Positions 42,701 to 52,648 of a DNA stretch of 64,000 nt are shown one piece after another. The DNA is from Lewinellaceae bacterium (GTDB lineage: Bacteria; Bacteroidota; Bacteroidia; Chitinophagales; Saprospiraceae), in contig JACJYG010000011.1 in the NCBI GenBank assembly GCA_020636215.1, forward strand, positions 62,001 to 126,000, in the 5' to 3' direction. The position numbers were made by a program, and so were the translations under genes. Under the pieces are notes generated by a model. It had not been told where the DNA came from, did no database searches, and saw only the letters and a program-made list of their open reading frames with translations. The stretch's first letter is position 1; each line of letters starts with the position of its first letter.

Positions 42701-45700
42701 ACCCTGATCCGCACCCCTTCCGAATGACTCGTATACTCCGGAGCGTACATACACTGTATGCTGGAGATGCCGTTGGAAAAATCGCCTTTGTGCACCACCC
42801 GCAAGGGATACTCGAACACGTAGGTACCCTTTGGCAGGTAGTGGAAGAAGAAATGAGTCGCCGCATCGCGGGTGCTTTCATAGTAGCCCAGGCCGCCCTG
42901 CCACTTGTACTGGCTGAAGACATTGATGGGCTCCAGGCCGCTGGCCCGCATGTCCTTCATATGCACGTACTCCATATCGCGGTCGACACGCAGTTCGATC
43001 CGGACCGTGAGCTTATCACCCGGCCGAAGTGGGTTATCCGCCGAAATTGGCGTCAACTCGGGGCCTTTGTCTCCGATCACTTCCTTGAATAACTGCCGCA
43101 CCATAGTAAGCGGAGTCTCCCGGAAGATATCCACCTTATCCAGGTCTTCAAAGTATTGCCAGTAAGCCGCACCCCAGGCGATATTCTTGTTGGGGTTAGA
43201 CACCCGAACCTTTTCAAAGCCCTTTCTTACCTGCTCACCGGTCCAGTTGGCTTTGAAATAGCCGGTACCGGCTTCAGCCGCAGCAGTGGCCGCTTTCAAC
43301 TGTGGTTGGTAATCGTCCTTACCCAAAGCGGGGAAACTAACCTGAGCCAGTTGCGTGCCTTCCAGCCAGTTGTCGCCGTAGCGCAGCAGGGCATACACGG
43401 CATTGGCGGTTGCCTTGGTCGTTTTCCAATTATTGGTTTGCTTATTCTTCAGCAGCCAGATCTTAAGTTGTTCCACTGCATTTTCATCTTTAGCTACTTC
43501 GGAGAACACCTCGATCATCATGGCGTGGGTTTCGATGGGAGCTTCGTACCAGAAATACCCCGTGTTGTACTTCCAGTACATCCCCAGTTCTTCATTGTAA
43601 AGGGCCCGTTCGCGCAGGGAGCTGACAATGCGTTTTGCCGTTTCGGCATTGTCTGTCCTTTGCATCACAACGGCCAGCATGCCCTGTTCATATAAACCCT
43701 TTTGCAGCCAATACTTTTTGCCTTGCCCCAGGAAGTAGTCCCAGGCTTCCTTAGCCTTGCCCTCCACGGGTAATTCCGGGAACAAGCTTCGGGTGTAAAG
43801 GTAATGGATGGCAATACCGGTGAGATGGTCTTTTTCAGCATCATCTTTATGGTTGGCCCAGCGCCGCACCATATCCTCATAATATTCCGCCATCTCGCGG
43901 TCGACGAAGCCGGCGGCCTGAGTAGCTATGGCCCCGGCTTTGGAGCCGGGCTGTATATCTTTGACGCCCAAGGCCCGCAGGTGGCCCATTCCTTCCAGGA
44001 TATACTGGGTGATGTACCAGTTTTCTCGTCCCCCCGGGAACCAGGGGAAGCCACCGGAAGCCGATTGCATTTCGCTCAGTTGAGCAATGGCATTTTCCTG
44101 TTCATAACTCATGCGGTTGAGGTCGAACAGCAGGCCGATGCGCTGGCGTTGTTCTGTTTCGCTTTGCGCCTGCCGCACCCAGGGGGTTTCCTCCAGCAGT
44201 ACGGCTTTCAGTTCCTGGTTCTTTTCCAGTTCGCTCACCAGCGCTTCCGGCTCCAGGTCCCGCCAGCGTTCGAACACCCGCTTGATGGCGGGGCTGGAAT
44301 TGGCAATTGAAGCGGCCAGCGTATTGGCGTAGTAGCGGCTGAAGACCTGTTCGCTACACTCGTAGGGAAATTCCATCAGATAGGGTAAAGCCTTCACCGC
44401 GTACCAGGCCGGATTGGAGGTCATTTCCAAGGTGAAGCTTTGATTTTGTAGCGTGGAGGAGCGCTGAGCCTTTTCCATGGCTGCAAAAGTGAAGGTTTTC
44501 GTTTCCCCTCCTTTCAGCGGCATGGGCATCGTTTCGGTTACCAACGTCCGGTTGGTCAACACCGGTACGGCGCTTTCCTCACCATCGGAGAAGTTGCCCG
44601 CTTTAGCAATTATACGATGCGTGACGGCCATCACCTTACCAACAGGGATCTTCAGATTCCAGGCCAGGCGCGCCGATTGGCCGGGAGCAGCTTCAAAGGC
44701 CACACTACTATTATCATTGCCCAGTAAGCCATCGATAGGCTGCATGCTGAGAGCGTCGAACAACAAGAGCTGAGCACTGCCTTTCATACTTTTATCCGTC
44801 AGGTTGCTAACCTTGGCGGTAAATTCGATCTCATCTCCTTCCCGGAAAAAGCGCGGCGGGTTGGGCAGCACCATGAGTTCTTTCTGAGTAACCGTTTGGT
44901 TCTCGCTCACCGCATACTGCAATTCGCGGGTATGCGCCATGGCCAGGAATTTCCAGCGGGTCAGGGCCTCGTTCATAGTGAATCGGATCAGTACATTGCC
45001 ATCCTCATCAGTGCGCAGTTCGGGGAAAAAGAATACGGTTTCCTTGAGGTTGGTGCGCACCGAAGGAGCGGGTTCCGCTGCGGCCCCTTGTTCTGTGGAC
45101 GTATCTTGTCCAGGAGCCGGCGGTGGTGGGGGTGGTGGAACCGCCGATTTTGCCATAGCCATATCGGGTTCTTCCGCAAAGGCCATGGGCGCCATGGCAG
45201 CATCTTCCATGCGGGCGGCGGCGCGCATTGTGAGGTTACCCTCACTATATTGCAAGTTGTAGAAATAAAAGTTAAACCAGTTGAGGTAACGATAGCTGCG
45301 CTGAGGGGCGCCTTCCGGGTAAGGATAATAATAATATCCGAACAAGGAGGTTGAACCAAAATGGGCAGGCTGCCAGCTTCGGACAGCCGCATTATAAGGA
45401 TAGGGGTTAAAGCTCCAGTCATTAGGCCGGAACTGGTCCAGGGAGGCATCGTAGAGGGCTGCCACCATTTCAGCAGAGACTTTTTCTTTGTCAGGCCCGC
45501 TCACTTTCAATTGCCAGGCTTCTTCCTGTCCGGGGCTGAGCTTGTCACGGAACGTGCTGTATTCAATCTTCAGCTCCTTATCGCTCCAGGGCACATTGAT
45601 AGATTCCGTCCAGGTGAACGCCCGGTTGAACTTAACGAAGCTCAGGTGGGCGAAGACGTTGCCTTTGTCGGCTTCTGTAACCTTATAGCGCACATCGTCC

Positions 45701-48700
45701 CAGGCTTGCACCTTACGCCAGCTGGATTCCACCGTTTCCATTCGGCGTTCCAATTCGTAGAGGACATTCAACTGGCCGGCGGAGGTTCCCAGCATGATAA
45801 CAGCCTCGTCACCGGGCTGGTAAGGGCCATCCTGTTGTTGCTGTTTCCAGGCCAGCGTACCTTCCGGCAGTAGTTGCTGTTTCACATCATAAACCGTGAA
45901 AAATTTCTTCACTTCTATGGCGTTGCCCTTATCGTCCTGTGTTTGCAGAGCCAGGGCGTAGTGGCCTACGGGCCAACCGGAGGGATTAACAAAAAGTGTG
46001 TCGTTTTCCGGAGTCTGGAAAGGCTGATTGAGCACCTGTTCCGCCTGCGCCCAACTCGCGGATTCGTCCTGGTTGGAAAAAGCGTAGTGTTGGAAAGTTC
46101 GCTCAAAATCTGCCTGTTTCATCAGGTATCGGTCCGGCTTTTCCCAGTAGCGGCCCACATAGATACGTTGGGGCGCCTCTAAGCGATAGACCGTAACGGC
46201 GCCTTTTGCAGGCTGCGGCTGGCCATCCAGGTTTTGGGTGATAATTCGAACCGGCGCCAAGCCTCCATCCCGGCCGATGCTGCCGGGGATAGAAACATCC
46301 GCTTTCAGCCCCAGATAAGCCAGGTGAACGCTCTTTTCCGTAGAATGGGTTTCTCCCGTGATATCTATAACATCGATATAAACCGTGAAGACGAATTCCG
46401 GATTATCCTTCCGGTCCACCGACCGGTCGGGGATGGCAGTAAAGGACAACTCAAATTTGCCTTCGGCATCCGTTTTCAGGCTGCCGCTGGCAATCTCCTG
46501 GCTTTCGCCAGTGGGGAAGGCCGGCCGGCTGAACCGCCACCAGGGCCACCATGGGAAGCGGACTTCCCGCACCACCCGGTAGGTAACCTCAGCCCCATCG
46601 ATGGCGCTGCCGGCGAAAGCCATAGCTTTGCCGCTGACCACCACTGTATCATTGAGCGCCGGGCTGCCGGCCAGCGGATCCATAACGACTTCAAACTTGG
46701 GGCGTTTGTATTCTTCTACCGAAAAGAAGTGGCTACTGTTTCCTGCATTAGACGACAGCCGCATTTGTCCCAGCAGGCCACCTTTTGGCGCCGTAAAACT
46801 CCCGTTGGCGGTACCGAATTCATTGGTGCGCAATTCCAGTTTGGAAACCTCCTGCCCATTGGCGTCGAAGAAAGTAACCTCAAATGGGTGGCCAGACAAG
46901 ATAGACGGGACACCGTTTTCATTATTATCCAGAACGATAGCCTTAAAGAAGACCGTTTGGCCGGGCCGGTAAATGGCGCGGTCCAGGAAAAAGTGAGTAA
47001 TAAGGTCCTTGGGACGCCTGGTGCTGCGGGTGTAATTGGAGAACCCGTCTTCAAAAAACAGTACATCCTCTCCTTTGGAGAAGCGTACCTGGAAGTAGGT
47101 GTTTTCCTTTACATCGGGGTAAATGAACCCCTCTTTATTGCTATAAGCCTGCCCGATCTTTACACGCTCGGCTTTCTGAGCGCGGCGGTTGTACTGGCTG
47201 GTAAAAAACTCCGCCAACACGCCTTCCTGTGGTGCACCGGTTTCTCGTTGTAACAGCAGGAATTCACTGGCGTTATCCTTCCCCCTGCGACTGAAATAGC
47301 TCAGGTTAGAGAAAACGGTGTACAGGTATCCACCTGTTTGTTGAGAATAGGTGAACTGTTCCGATTCAGAAAGCATCACCGCATAAAAGCCTATTGGCAG
47401 CGGGTCGATGGCCAGTTCGGCGCTGTGCTCCTGCAGGTCGCCATCGTCCGGCAGGCTCACCTTCCAGTCGCGGAGGGCTTTTTTCTGGGCCAAAATGGCA
47501 AATATCTCTTCGGCCTGGCGATTGCGGAAGCCGGAGTATTCCTCTTCCGTCAGCCGCACTACCCGCAGGTGCGCCAAATCGACATTGCGGTAGCTCATCA
47601 GCGCCAGGGCTGGCTGGCCGGGAATGTTGGCCTCTTCAACCGTCATGCTCAGCTTGCGCAGCAACAATCTGCTGCGCAGCGCCTTACATTGGGCGGCGCC
47701 ATAGCTTTCAGGAGCTTGTTCTATTGCTTTATCGCAGAGCTCAAGGGCATCTTTAAGTTTCCATTTATTCTTTTCCGGGAATTTAGGGTCGAAACCCTCG
47801 CCCTGATTGGCGAAAAGTTGCGCCATCTGGAACCACACTTCAGTAATAAGCGGCTGCCCGTTGTAGCGTCGTTCCAGCAATTGCAATGCCGAAAGGTAGA
47901 GGGAATCCTTATTGGATAATACCGTGTTGTTTCGGACAAAATTGAGGCGATCCAAATCGGCATCGAGCAGCGCCGCAGGCTTATCTTCGGCAAGGCGGCG
48001 GGCCAGCAGGCTCTGAAAGAGCTGCAGGGTTTTTAATTTGTAAGATGCCGTATCCTTTGTTTCAAACTGTAACTGAATGAACTCATCGGCCGGCCCGAAA
48101 GCATCCTCCCGGTCCATCTGAAAGCGATAAGCCGGTTGAGAGAGGTAGCTGCGCTCGTTCGAAAAATGGTCGATAGCCCGATGGGCCAGGAAATCATATA
48201 AAGTGGGCCGCAGCTCATCTGTATTGCCCTGCCCTTCGATAGTGATGGCGGCAAATTCCGAGATAGGAATGTCAAAAGTGCGTACATCCTCAACGGAAAG
48301 CAGGTAATAGCGGGAAGCAGCCCCCAATATCTGATCCAGGCTCCAGGTGTTGAGATCATCGGGCTGAGAGCCGGTGACATTAGTGCGGTCAGCAAAACGC
48401 CAGTAGTTCTGGTCGGCAAAATTCTGGTAAAGTTCCCCCAGCAAGGAGTACAGAATGGGTTGCACCGGAAATTCAGCAGCTTTGGCTTCCTCCTCCATCC
48501 GGAGGATTGTTTTGGACGGGCCGTACTCTTCAATCTGGCTCTGGTATTTGTTGCGGTAGATGATGGTTTTGACCACCTGGGCGTTTTCCTTATCCTTTTT
48601 GGCGCGGGCGTACAGGGCTTCCACCTTTTCAAGAGCAGAACGGGGTAAGCCTTCATTTTCAAGGGAATCGATCACTTTCCACTCGGCCTGGTAGGGGTCT

Positions 48701-48804
48701 TTTTGTGGCATCACGGGCTCGGTTTTGATTCGTTGAAAAGCTTGGAGTGGGGTCAGCGTTGCCAGGAGCAGCAGCAGAGAGAAGAAAAAAATACGGTTGG
48801 CCAT
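42694..48804 (-). CDS. Alpha-2-macroglobulin family protein
   Basis: 2036 residues with a signal peptide (MANRIFFFSLLLLLATLTPL). Macroglobulin domains occupy the N-terminal two-thirds, including the MG2-type segment HFFLDRAIYRPGQTVFFKAIVLD. A linker with PPPPPPPAPGQ follows, then the A2M domain (LKETVFFFPELRTDEDGNVLIRF) and the thioester region PYECSEQVF, where Cys1483-Ser-Glu-Gln1486 is the C-x-E-Q thioester motif. Bacterial homologues trap proteases in the periplasm or at the surface. The N-terminus has an extra 350-residue helical part. Bacteroidota often carry such giant forms. It is followed closely by the tandem repeat array. Confidence 0.9.
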   Translation of the reverse strand: MANRIFFFSLLLLLATLTPLQAFQRIKTEPVMPQKDPYQAEWKVIDSLENEGLPRSALEKVEALYARAKKDKENAQVVKTIIYRNKYQSQIEEYGPSKTILRMEEEAKAAEFPVQPILYSLLGELYQNFADQNYWRFADRTNVTGSQPDDLNTWSLDQILGAASRYYLLSVEDVRTFDIPISEFAAITIEGQGNTDELRPTLYDFLAHRAIDHFSNERSYLSQPAYRFQMDREDAFGPADEFIQLQFETKDTASYKLKTLQLFQSLLARRLAEDKPAALLDADLDRLNFVRNNTVLSNKDSLYLSALQLLERRYNGQPLITEVWFQMAQLFANQGEGFDPKFPEKNKWKLKDALELCDKAIEQAPESYGAAQCKALRSRLLLRKLSMTVEEANIPGQPALALMSYRNVDLAHLRVVRLTEEEYSGFRNRQAEEIFAILAQKKALRDWKVSLPDDGDLQEHSAELAIDPLPIGFYAVMLSESEQFTYSQQTGGYLYTVFSNLSYFSRRGKDNASEFLLLQRETGAPQEGVLAEFFTSQYNRRAQKAERVKIGQAYSNKEGFIYPDVKENTYFQVRFSKGEDVLFFEDGFSNYTRSTRRPKDLITHFFLDRAIYRPGQTVFFKAIVLDNNENGVPSILSGHPFEVTFFDANGQEVSKLELRTNEFGTANGSFTAPKGGLLGQMRLSSNAGNSSHFFSVEEYKRPKFEVVMDPLAGSPALNDTVVVSGKAMAFAGSAIDGAEVTYRVVREVRFPWWPWWRFSRPAFPTGESQEIASGSLKTDAEGKFELSFTAIPDRSVDRKDNPEFVFTVYIDVIDITGETHSTEKSVHLAYLGLKADVSIPGSIGRDGGLAPVRIITQNLDGQPQPAKGAVTVYRLEAPQRIYVGRYWEKPDRYLMKQADFERTFQHYAFSNQDESASWAQAEQVLNQPFQTPENDTLFVNPSGWPVGHYALALQTQDDKGNAIEVKKFFTVYDVKQQLLPEGTLAWKQQQQDGPYQPGDEAVIMLGTSAGQLNVLYELERRMETVESSWRKVQAWDDVRYKVTEADKGNVFAHLSFVKFNRAFTWTESINVPWSDKELKIEYSTFRDKLSPGQEEAWQLKVSGPDKEKVSAEMVAALYDASLDQFRPNDWSFNPYPYNAAVRSWQPAHFGSTSLFGYYYYPYPEGAPQRSYRYLNWFNFYFYNLQYSEGNLTMRAAARMEDAAMAPMAFAEEPDMAMAKSAVPPPPPPPAPGQDTSTEQGAAAEPAPSVRTNLKETVFFFPELRTDEDGNVLIRFTMNEALTRWKFLAMAHTRELQYAVSENQTVTQKELMVLPNPPRFFREGDEIEFTAKVSNLTDKSMKGSAQLLLFDALSMQPIDGLLGNDNSSVAFEAAPGQSARLAWNLKIPVGKVMAVTHRIIAKAGNFSDGEESAVPVLTNRTLVTETMPMPLKGGETKTFTFAAMEKAQRSSTLQNQSFTLEMTSNPAWYAVKALPYLMEFPYECSEQVFSRYYANTLAASIANSSPAIKRVFERWRDLEPEALVSELEKNQELKAVLLEETPWVRQAQSETEQRQRIGLLFDLNRMSYEQENAIAQLSEMQSASGGFPWFPGGRENWYITQYILEGMGHLRALGVKDIQPGSKAGAIATQAAGFVDREMAEYYEDMVRRWANHKDDAEKDHLTGIAIHYLYTRSLFPELPVEGKAKEAWDYFLGQGKKYWLQKGLYEQGMLAVVMQRTDNAETAKRIVSSLRERALYNEELGMYWKYNTGYFWYEAPIETHAMMIEVFSEVAKDENAVEQLKIWLLKNKQTNNWKTTKATANAVYALLRYGDNWLEGTQLAQVSFPALGKDDYQPQLKAATAAAEAGTGYFKANWTGEQVRKGFEKVRVSNPNKNIAWGAAYWQYFEDLDKVDIFRETPLTMVRQLFKEVIGDKGPELTPISADNPLRPGDKLTVRIELRVDRDMEYVHMKDMRASGLEPINVFSQYKWQGGLGYYESTRDAATHFFFHYLPKGTYVFEYPLRVVHKGDFSNGISSIQCMYAPEYTSHSEGVRIRVQ

Positions 48805-48938
48805 GGTTGGTTTTTTTCGGTTAATTGTGGGATCCAGTCACGGGGTGACTAACCCGGGTTTTAGCGTAGATCAGTCATTCCGTGACTTTTCCGCTCTTAA
48901 TACGATGAAATATCCGGGGCAATTACACAAGGGGGCAT

Positions 48939-50000
48939 CTATTTTTTAACAAATCTTTTGATATCCACCGCCTCCTCTAATGTAACATTATTCACCAAAT
49001 GATCGGCCATGTGCTTAGCCCAATAGGGCCCCAGTGAAGCCCCTTTGGTGCCCAGTCCGTTGAACAAGGCCAATTCCGGGAATTCCGGATGCCGCCCCAG
49101 GAATGGCCGCCGGTCTTTGACGGTAGGGCGGATAGCCGCTCGATGTTCCACTGCCTCAAAGGGCGTTTTCAGGATCCGCTCCAGTTGGGATCGGAGATAC
49201 TCCGCTCCGGCTTCCGTTGGCTCGTCATCCTCCGGGTTCTTGACGTAGTTAGACCCGATCCAGTACAAGCCATTTTGCAAGGGTACGATAAATATCTGTT
49301 GTTTCAGTATCTTTTCAAAGGCGGCATCGGGTATCCGGACGATCAGCACCTCTCCTTTGTCACCGTGGAAAGGCAGGTAATTGAAAAAGGGATTCTCTTT
49401 AGCCCAACGCCCCTCACAAAAAACAATGGCTCCCGCTTTGATACCTTTGTAAGCTACGCCCTGTTCCCGCACTTTCAGTTGGGCATGATCGAATGGTTCT
49501 TCCCGGTAAGCGCCTTTGTTCTCCAGATAGGAACGGAAAGCCTGTACCAACAAGCCGATGTCCACCTGGGCGCTATATTGCACCTCGCCGTAGCCAAAGG
49601 CCCGTTCAATTTTGCCGGCATACCCATCCAAATCAGCCCGGTCGAGCATATAGCTGCCGTAATCCTCCTCCCCGCTGCGCGCCAGCCAGTCGTTCTCCTC
49701 CTTGGCGTTGAACAAAGCCCGCAGAATATTGCGCTGGTGATAAATGGAGATATGGAACTGCTGTTCCAGTTCGCGGTAAGTATCCCTGGCAAAGGGGATA
49801 AGGCGGTCCACCTGCCAGGATTTCACATAGCGCCGACCGGTGATGGGGTTGATAATACCCGCCGCCACGCTGGACGCTGCGTGTTCGTTCTGTTGTCCGA
49901 TCACGAAGACGCTTTTCCCGGCTTTTTCCAGGAAGTGGGCCAGAAGAGTGCCTGCGAGGCCTTGGCCGATGAGGAGGTAGTCATGGTTGAATGGCTGCAT
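48939..50000 (-). CDS. FAD-dependent oxidoreductase (glycine/D-amino-acid oxidase type)
   Basis: 353 residues from the ATG at 50000 (MQPFNHDYLLIGQGLAGT); an earlier in-frame start reads through the repeat. GxGxxG binding motif: LIGQGLAGTLLAHFLEKAG, then AGIINPITGRRYVKSW and the C-terminal RAAIRPTVKDRRPFLG and GLGTKGASLGPYWAKHM, typical of the DadA/MnmC C-terminal domain group. It probably oxidises an amino-acid-like substrate. The first codons overlap the GGCTGAATGG-family repeat (MQPFN is encoded by it), so the repeat abuts or supplies the start. Confidence 0.88.
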   Translation of the reverse strand: MQPFNHDYLLIGQGLAGTLLAHFLEKAGKSVFVIGQQNEHAASSVAAGIINPITGRRYVKSWQVDRLIPFARDTYRELEQQFHISIYHQRNILRALFNAKEENDWLARSGEEDYGSYMLDRADLDGYAGKIERAFGYGEVQYSAQVDIGLLVQAFRSYLENKGAYREEPFDHAQLKVREQGVAYKGIKAGAIVFCEGRWAKENPFFNYLPFHGDKGEVLIVRIPDAAFEKILKQQIFIVPLQNGLYWIGSNYVKNPEDDEPTEAGAEYLRSQLERILKTPFEAVEHRAAIRPTVKDRRPFLGRHPEFPELALFNGLGTKGASLGPYWAKHMADHLVNNVTLEEAVDIKRFVKK

Positions 50001-50110
50001 GGTTGATGGTTGGATGGCTATATGCTGAATGGCTGTTGGTTGAACGGTTGAATGGTTGGGGAGGTTGCTTCCGCCGAACCATTCAGCCAATGAGCCATTC
50101 AGCCATTCCC
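49975..50110. repeat. GGCTGAATGG-family repeat overlapping two gene ends
   Basis: Alternating words ATGGTTGAATGGCTG, GGTTGGATGGC, TGGCTGTTGGTTGAACGG, then the inverse AACCATTCAGCC and ATGAGCCATTCAGCCATTCC. It covers the start of the FAD oxidoreductase gene (50000) and the end of the YjbR gene (50099). The same words fill 18516-18767 and 13620-13690. Confidence 0.6.
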
Positions 50111-50464
50111 TAACTCCTCCAGTTGCCTTTGGAGTTTCTTCGGCAGGCTGGCCACGATCAGCTCGTAGGAGTGGTCGACGAGGCGGAGAAGCAAGGCATC
50201 ATCGAGGCTGCCTTCGAAATGCACGGTATTCCAGTGGTGTTTATTCATGTGCCAGCCGGGGCGGACTTCAGGGTATTGTTCCCGCAGTTCTTCGGCCCAG
50301 TCGGGCTCGCATTTGAGGTTGACGGTAAATTCCTCATTATCCAGCCCGGTGAGGGCGAACATTTTACCCATCACTTTGAAGACAAGGGTCACTTCGTCGA
50401 AGGGGAAAGTTTCCTCGACGCCTTTTTTGGCCAGGCAGTAGTCGCGGAAGAACTCGATGTTCAT
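50099..50464 (-). CDS. MmcQ/YjbR-family protein
   Basis: 121 residues. The family signature is complete: YCLAKKGVEETFPFDEVTLVFKVMGKMFAL, VNLKCEPDWAEELREQYPEVRPGWHMNKHHWNTVHFEG and HSYELIVASLPKKLQRQL. YjbR has a CyaY-like fold and is thought to bind DNA; the function is not established. It is a single gene. Confidence 0.92.
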   Translation of the reverse strand: MNIEFFRDYCLAKKGVEETFPFDEVTLVFKVMGKMFALTGLDNEEFTVNLKCEPDWAEELREQYPEVRPGWHMNKHHWNTVHFEGSLDDALLLRLVDHSYELIVASLPKKLQRQLEELGNG

Positions 50465-50514
50465 TGATCCTGGTTGTTAGTTGATGGTTTTCAGTTGTTA
50501 TAATCAACGGCAAA

Positions 50515-50587
50515 AGGTTTTGTACATTTGCTATCGCAGCCCCCTGACCCCCGAAGGGGGAACTGCCCCGTTAAATGTACAAAACCT
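50515..50587. repeat. Inverted repeat in gene-free gap before the tRNA
   Basis: Perfect 15-bp arms AGGTTTTGTACATTT (50515-50529) and its complement (50573-50587), enclosing a CCCCTGACCCCCGAAGGGG hairpin. The gap from 50465 to 50858 holds no gene. A second fold at about 50789-50838 (CCCTCGCT / AGCGAGGG) precedes the tRNA. Confidence 0.6.
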
Positions 50588-50858
50588 ATTACAGCACAGT
50601 ATAATTGTTAGCAGTGCACGGGGCCAAAAAGCAACAGTCAACAACGGCAGTCTTTGCGCTGTTGCTTCAAAAATAAGGAAACATCTTGAGACAGGGCGGA
50701 TTTAGGAGGCAGAAAAGCGACTGATTCTGTTTGAACCTAATTGCCGGAATTTTTGTATTTTTGCTGCCTGAAAATTCGGCCTAGTTGTCCCCACGCCCTC
50801 GCTATCGGCTTCACTGAAGCTTCGGCGGGCAGCGAGGGATAGAACATCCCAACAATAG

Positions 50859-50933
50859 GACCCCGTAGTTCAAGGGATAGAATAGAAGTTTCCTAAACTT
50901 TTGATCCAGGTTCGAGTCCTGGCGGGGTCACCA
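50859..50933 (+). tRNA. tRNA-Arg (CCT)
   Basis: 75-base cloverleaf: acceptor GACCCCG pairs with CGGGGTC, D-arm GTTC...GAAT, anticodon loop TTCCTAA with CCT at the centre between GAAGT and ACTTT, T-arm CCAGG-TTCGAGT-CCTGG. The CCA end (50931-50933) is encoded. The anticodon CCT reads AGG (Arg). Its last 18 bases are duplicated at 53504-53521, the usual sign of integration at a tRNA gene. Confidence 0.93.
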
Positions 50934-50934
50934 T
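50917..50934 (+). repeat. Attachment-site-like repeat (tRNA 3' end), left copy
   Basis: TCCTGGCGGGGTCACCAT at the tRNA-Arg 3' end, identical to 53504-53521. Fits attL/attR of an element integrated in the tRNA gene; the interval between them (about 2.57 kb) holds an insertion sequence and a toxin-antitoxin pair. Confidence 0.75.
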
Positions 50935-51021
50935 AATTATAAATACTTGATTATCAATGCATTAAAAAAAGTAACGCTTTTTCTCAACACTTTGATTACC
51001 AAGCCTTTATCATCAATAGGC

Positions 51022-51031
51022 CACTAAAAGC
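51022..51031 (+). repeat. Target-site duplication, left copy (10 bp)
   Basis: CACTAAAAGC directly before the left terminal repeat of the insertion sequence; exact partner at 52649-52658. Confidence 0.85.
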
Positions 51032-52648
51032 CAGCGATTCCCAATTTGATAATAAAGTGCCCCAACTGAGCGCTCCCAGGCTTAAATTGCCTCCCCAAAG
51101 CCTTGCGCTAAAGCCGGCATTCCTCCGGGCCTGTTTCTAATGGCCCAACTTTTAGCTGTTCCTCCGCCCGAGAATGGCCCTTCAGGCAATACTCCCTCCT
51201 TTGCCGGCTCAACCGTTGAGCGGCATTTTGGAGCTTTCACCTGGCGTTCTGGTTAGGAGGATTTTTCCTGTCATGCGCTATCATCTATGATTTCGTAGCG
51301 CACTTTGAGTAGCCCGATGATCAACTTGTATATCATCTCCATAGAGGCTACTTCATATTCGTCAAACTTCTGCCGGGCTTTTTCCCACAGGGCTATCTTG
51401 GTTTGCGTTTTATGCCAGGCTGCCTGGAACAAATCATTCCACCCTTGTTGCAGTTGGTCCACCAGGAAGGCTAACATCATCAGTAAGGCCAGTACGGTAC
51501 AGAGGTTTTTTTCGCCATGGCCATAGTTGTGCTCGAAGTTGTAGCCTTGGTTCTTCAGGGTATTGAAGGTTTCATTTTCGATCTTCCACCGGCTACGGCC
51601 CGTACGCATCACTTTATATACAGTGCTTTTGCTCAAGTCAAAATCGGTGATCCAGGAGAAGTGCCTTTCAGGCTCTTGCCCCTTTTTATCTACCTGGCGG
51701 TAATCCAGAAAATTAACTTTGATGTCCCGGTTATCTGTATTGAGCGGCAGGTTGTTGACATAACGGAAACGATGTAGGTACCGGCCTTCTTCCAGTTCAT
51801 AGTCATTAACCTTACCCTGCCCCTCGAGGCGGCCCACGAGCCCAAAAAGGTATTTATTCCCATCCGGTTTTACACTTGTTATAAAGCGGAAGCCTGCTTT
51901 TTTCAATTCCCGCAGATGGGGCCCATTGGCGCTCAAGGCATCTTCCACAACCACCACTTTTTCCCTCGGCAACAGCTTTTTTATTTGGGGGATTAAACGC
52001 TTGGCCGCATTGATCTCGCAATCATTCTTCGTATGCCCGTCTTGCTTTACAAGCGCTTCGTTGGCGATGGGCAGTACTTCTTTCTTTTCCGGGTGTACGG
52101 CCACCGCGCTCAGCAAACTATGCCGGTATTCTGTTTGGCCATTCTTCTTGAGGCACTCCAAACACTGGCTGCATTTTATCTTTTCTGAACTATAATGGTG
52201 CACCCCATCTATGCTTACGGCCACATGCCCACTCAGATAACTGTAGGCTTCCAATATACCTGCCCCACGCAACTTCTTTATCAGGCCGGCATATACCCCT
52301 TTCATCTCTTCCAAATCCACTCCGTCTAATATGGCCCGCATCGCACTGTCTGACGGCGCCTTGTTTACTTTGTATATCGATTTCAGGTTTTCTTCCCGGC
52401 TCGTGCGTTCATTGTTAAATTGGAGCAAAGACGGGTCCTTCAATGAGAAAACGGCATACCCACTCATCAGCGCATCTTGCATCGTTATGCTCAGGTTTTC
52501 GCTCCGAGTATCGGTGAACCCCCGGAATTTCTTCGCCAAATACTTGTGCAAGGGGTCTATCTTCAGCCCTTCCAGCGCTTTCTCCTCCGCTGTTGCCATC
52601 TTTTTTTATGCCTAAAATACCCATTTCATATCAAATTGGGAATCGCTG
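51032..52648 (-). mobile_element. Intact insertion sequence, IS4-superfamily-like (1617 bp)
   Basis: Perfect 20-bp terminal inverted repeats, CAGCGATTCCCAATTTGATA at 51032-51051 and its complement at 52629-52648. A 10-bp target duplication (CACTAAAAGC) flanks it. One transposase gene runs on the minus strand. The exact ends and duplication show a recent insertion. The exact IS family could not be assigned. Confidence 0.9.
51271..52599 (-). CDS. DDE transposase
   Basis: 442 residues, uninterrupted. Catalytic acids are likely in HVAVSIDGVHHYSS (first D), KVVVVEDALSANGPHL (second D) and GRSRWKIENETFNTLKNQGY (E; the R-x3-E spacing of IS4-type transposases). A C-x2-C pair (CSQCLECLKKNG) lies after the first D. 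The N-terminus has helical text DALMSGYAVFSLKDPSLLQF. It mobilises the insertion sequence at 51032-52648. The nearest family is not certain. Confidence 0.9.
   Translation of the reverse strand: MATAEEKALEGLKIDPLHKYLAKKFRGFTDTRSENLSITMQDALMSGYAVFSLKDPSLLQFNNERTSREENLKSIYKVNKAPSDSAMRAILDGVDLEEMKGVYAGLIKKLRGAGILEAYSYLSGHVAVSIDGVHHYSSEKIKCSQCLECLKKNGQTEYRHSLLSAVAVHPEKKEVLPIANEALVKQDGHTKNDCEINAAKRLIPQIKKLLPREKVVVVEDALSANGPHLRELKKAGFRFITSVKPDGNKYLFGLVGRLEGQGKVNDYELEEGRYLHRFRYVNNLPLNTDNRDIKVNFLDYRQVDKKGQEPERHFSWITDFDLSKSTVYKVMRTGRSRWKIENETFNTLKNQGYNFEHNYGHGEKNLCTVLALLMMLAFLVDQLQQGWNDLFQAAWHKTQTKIALWEKARQKFDEYEVASMEMIYKLIIGLLKVRYEIIDDSA

Noticed and set aside
46234..47253. 339-codon plus-strand frame opposite the alpha-2-macroglobulin gene
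   Set aside because: Antisense shadow; no start context or domain.
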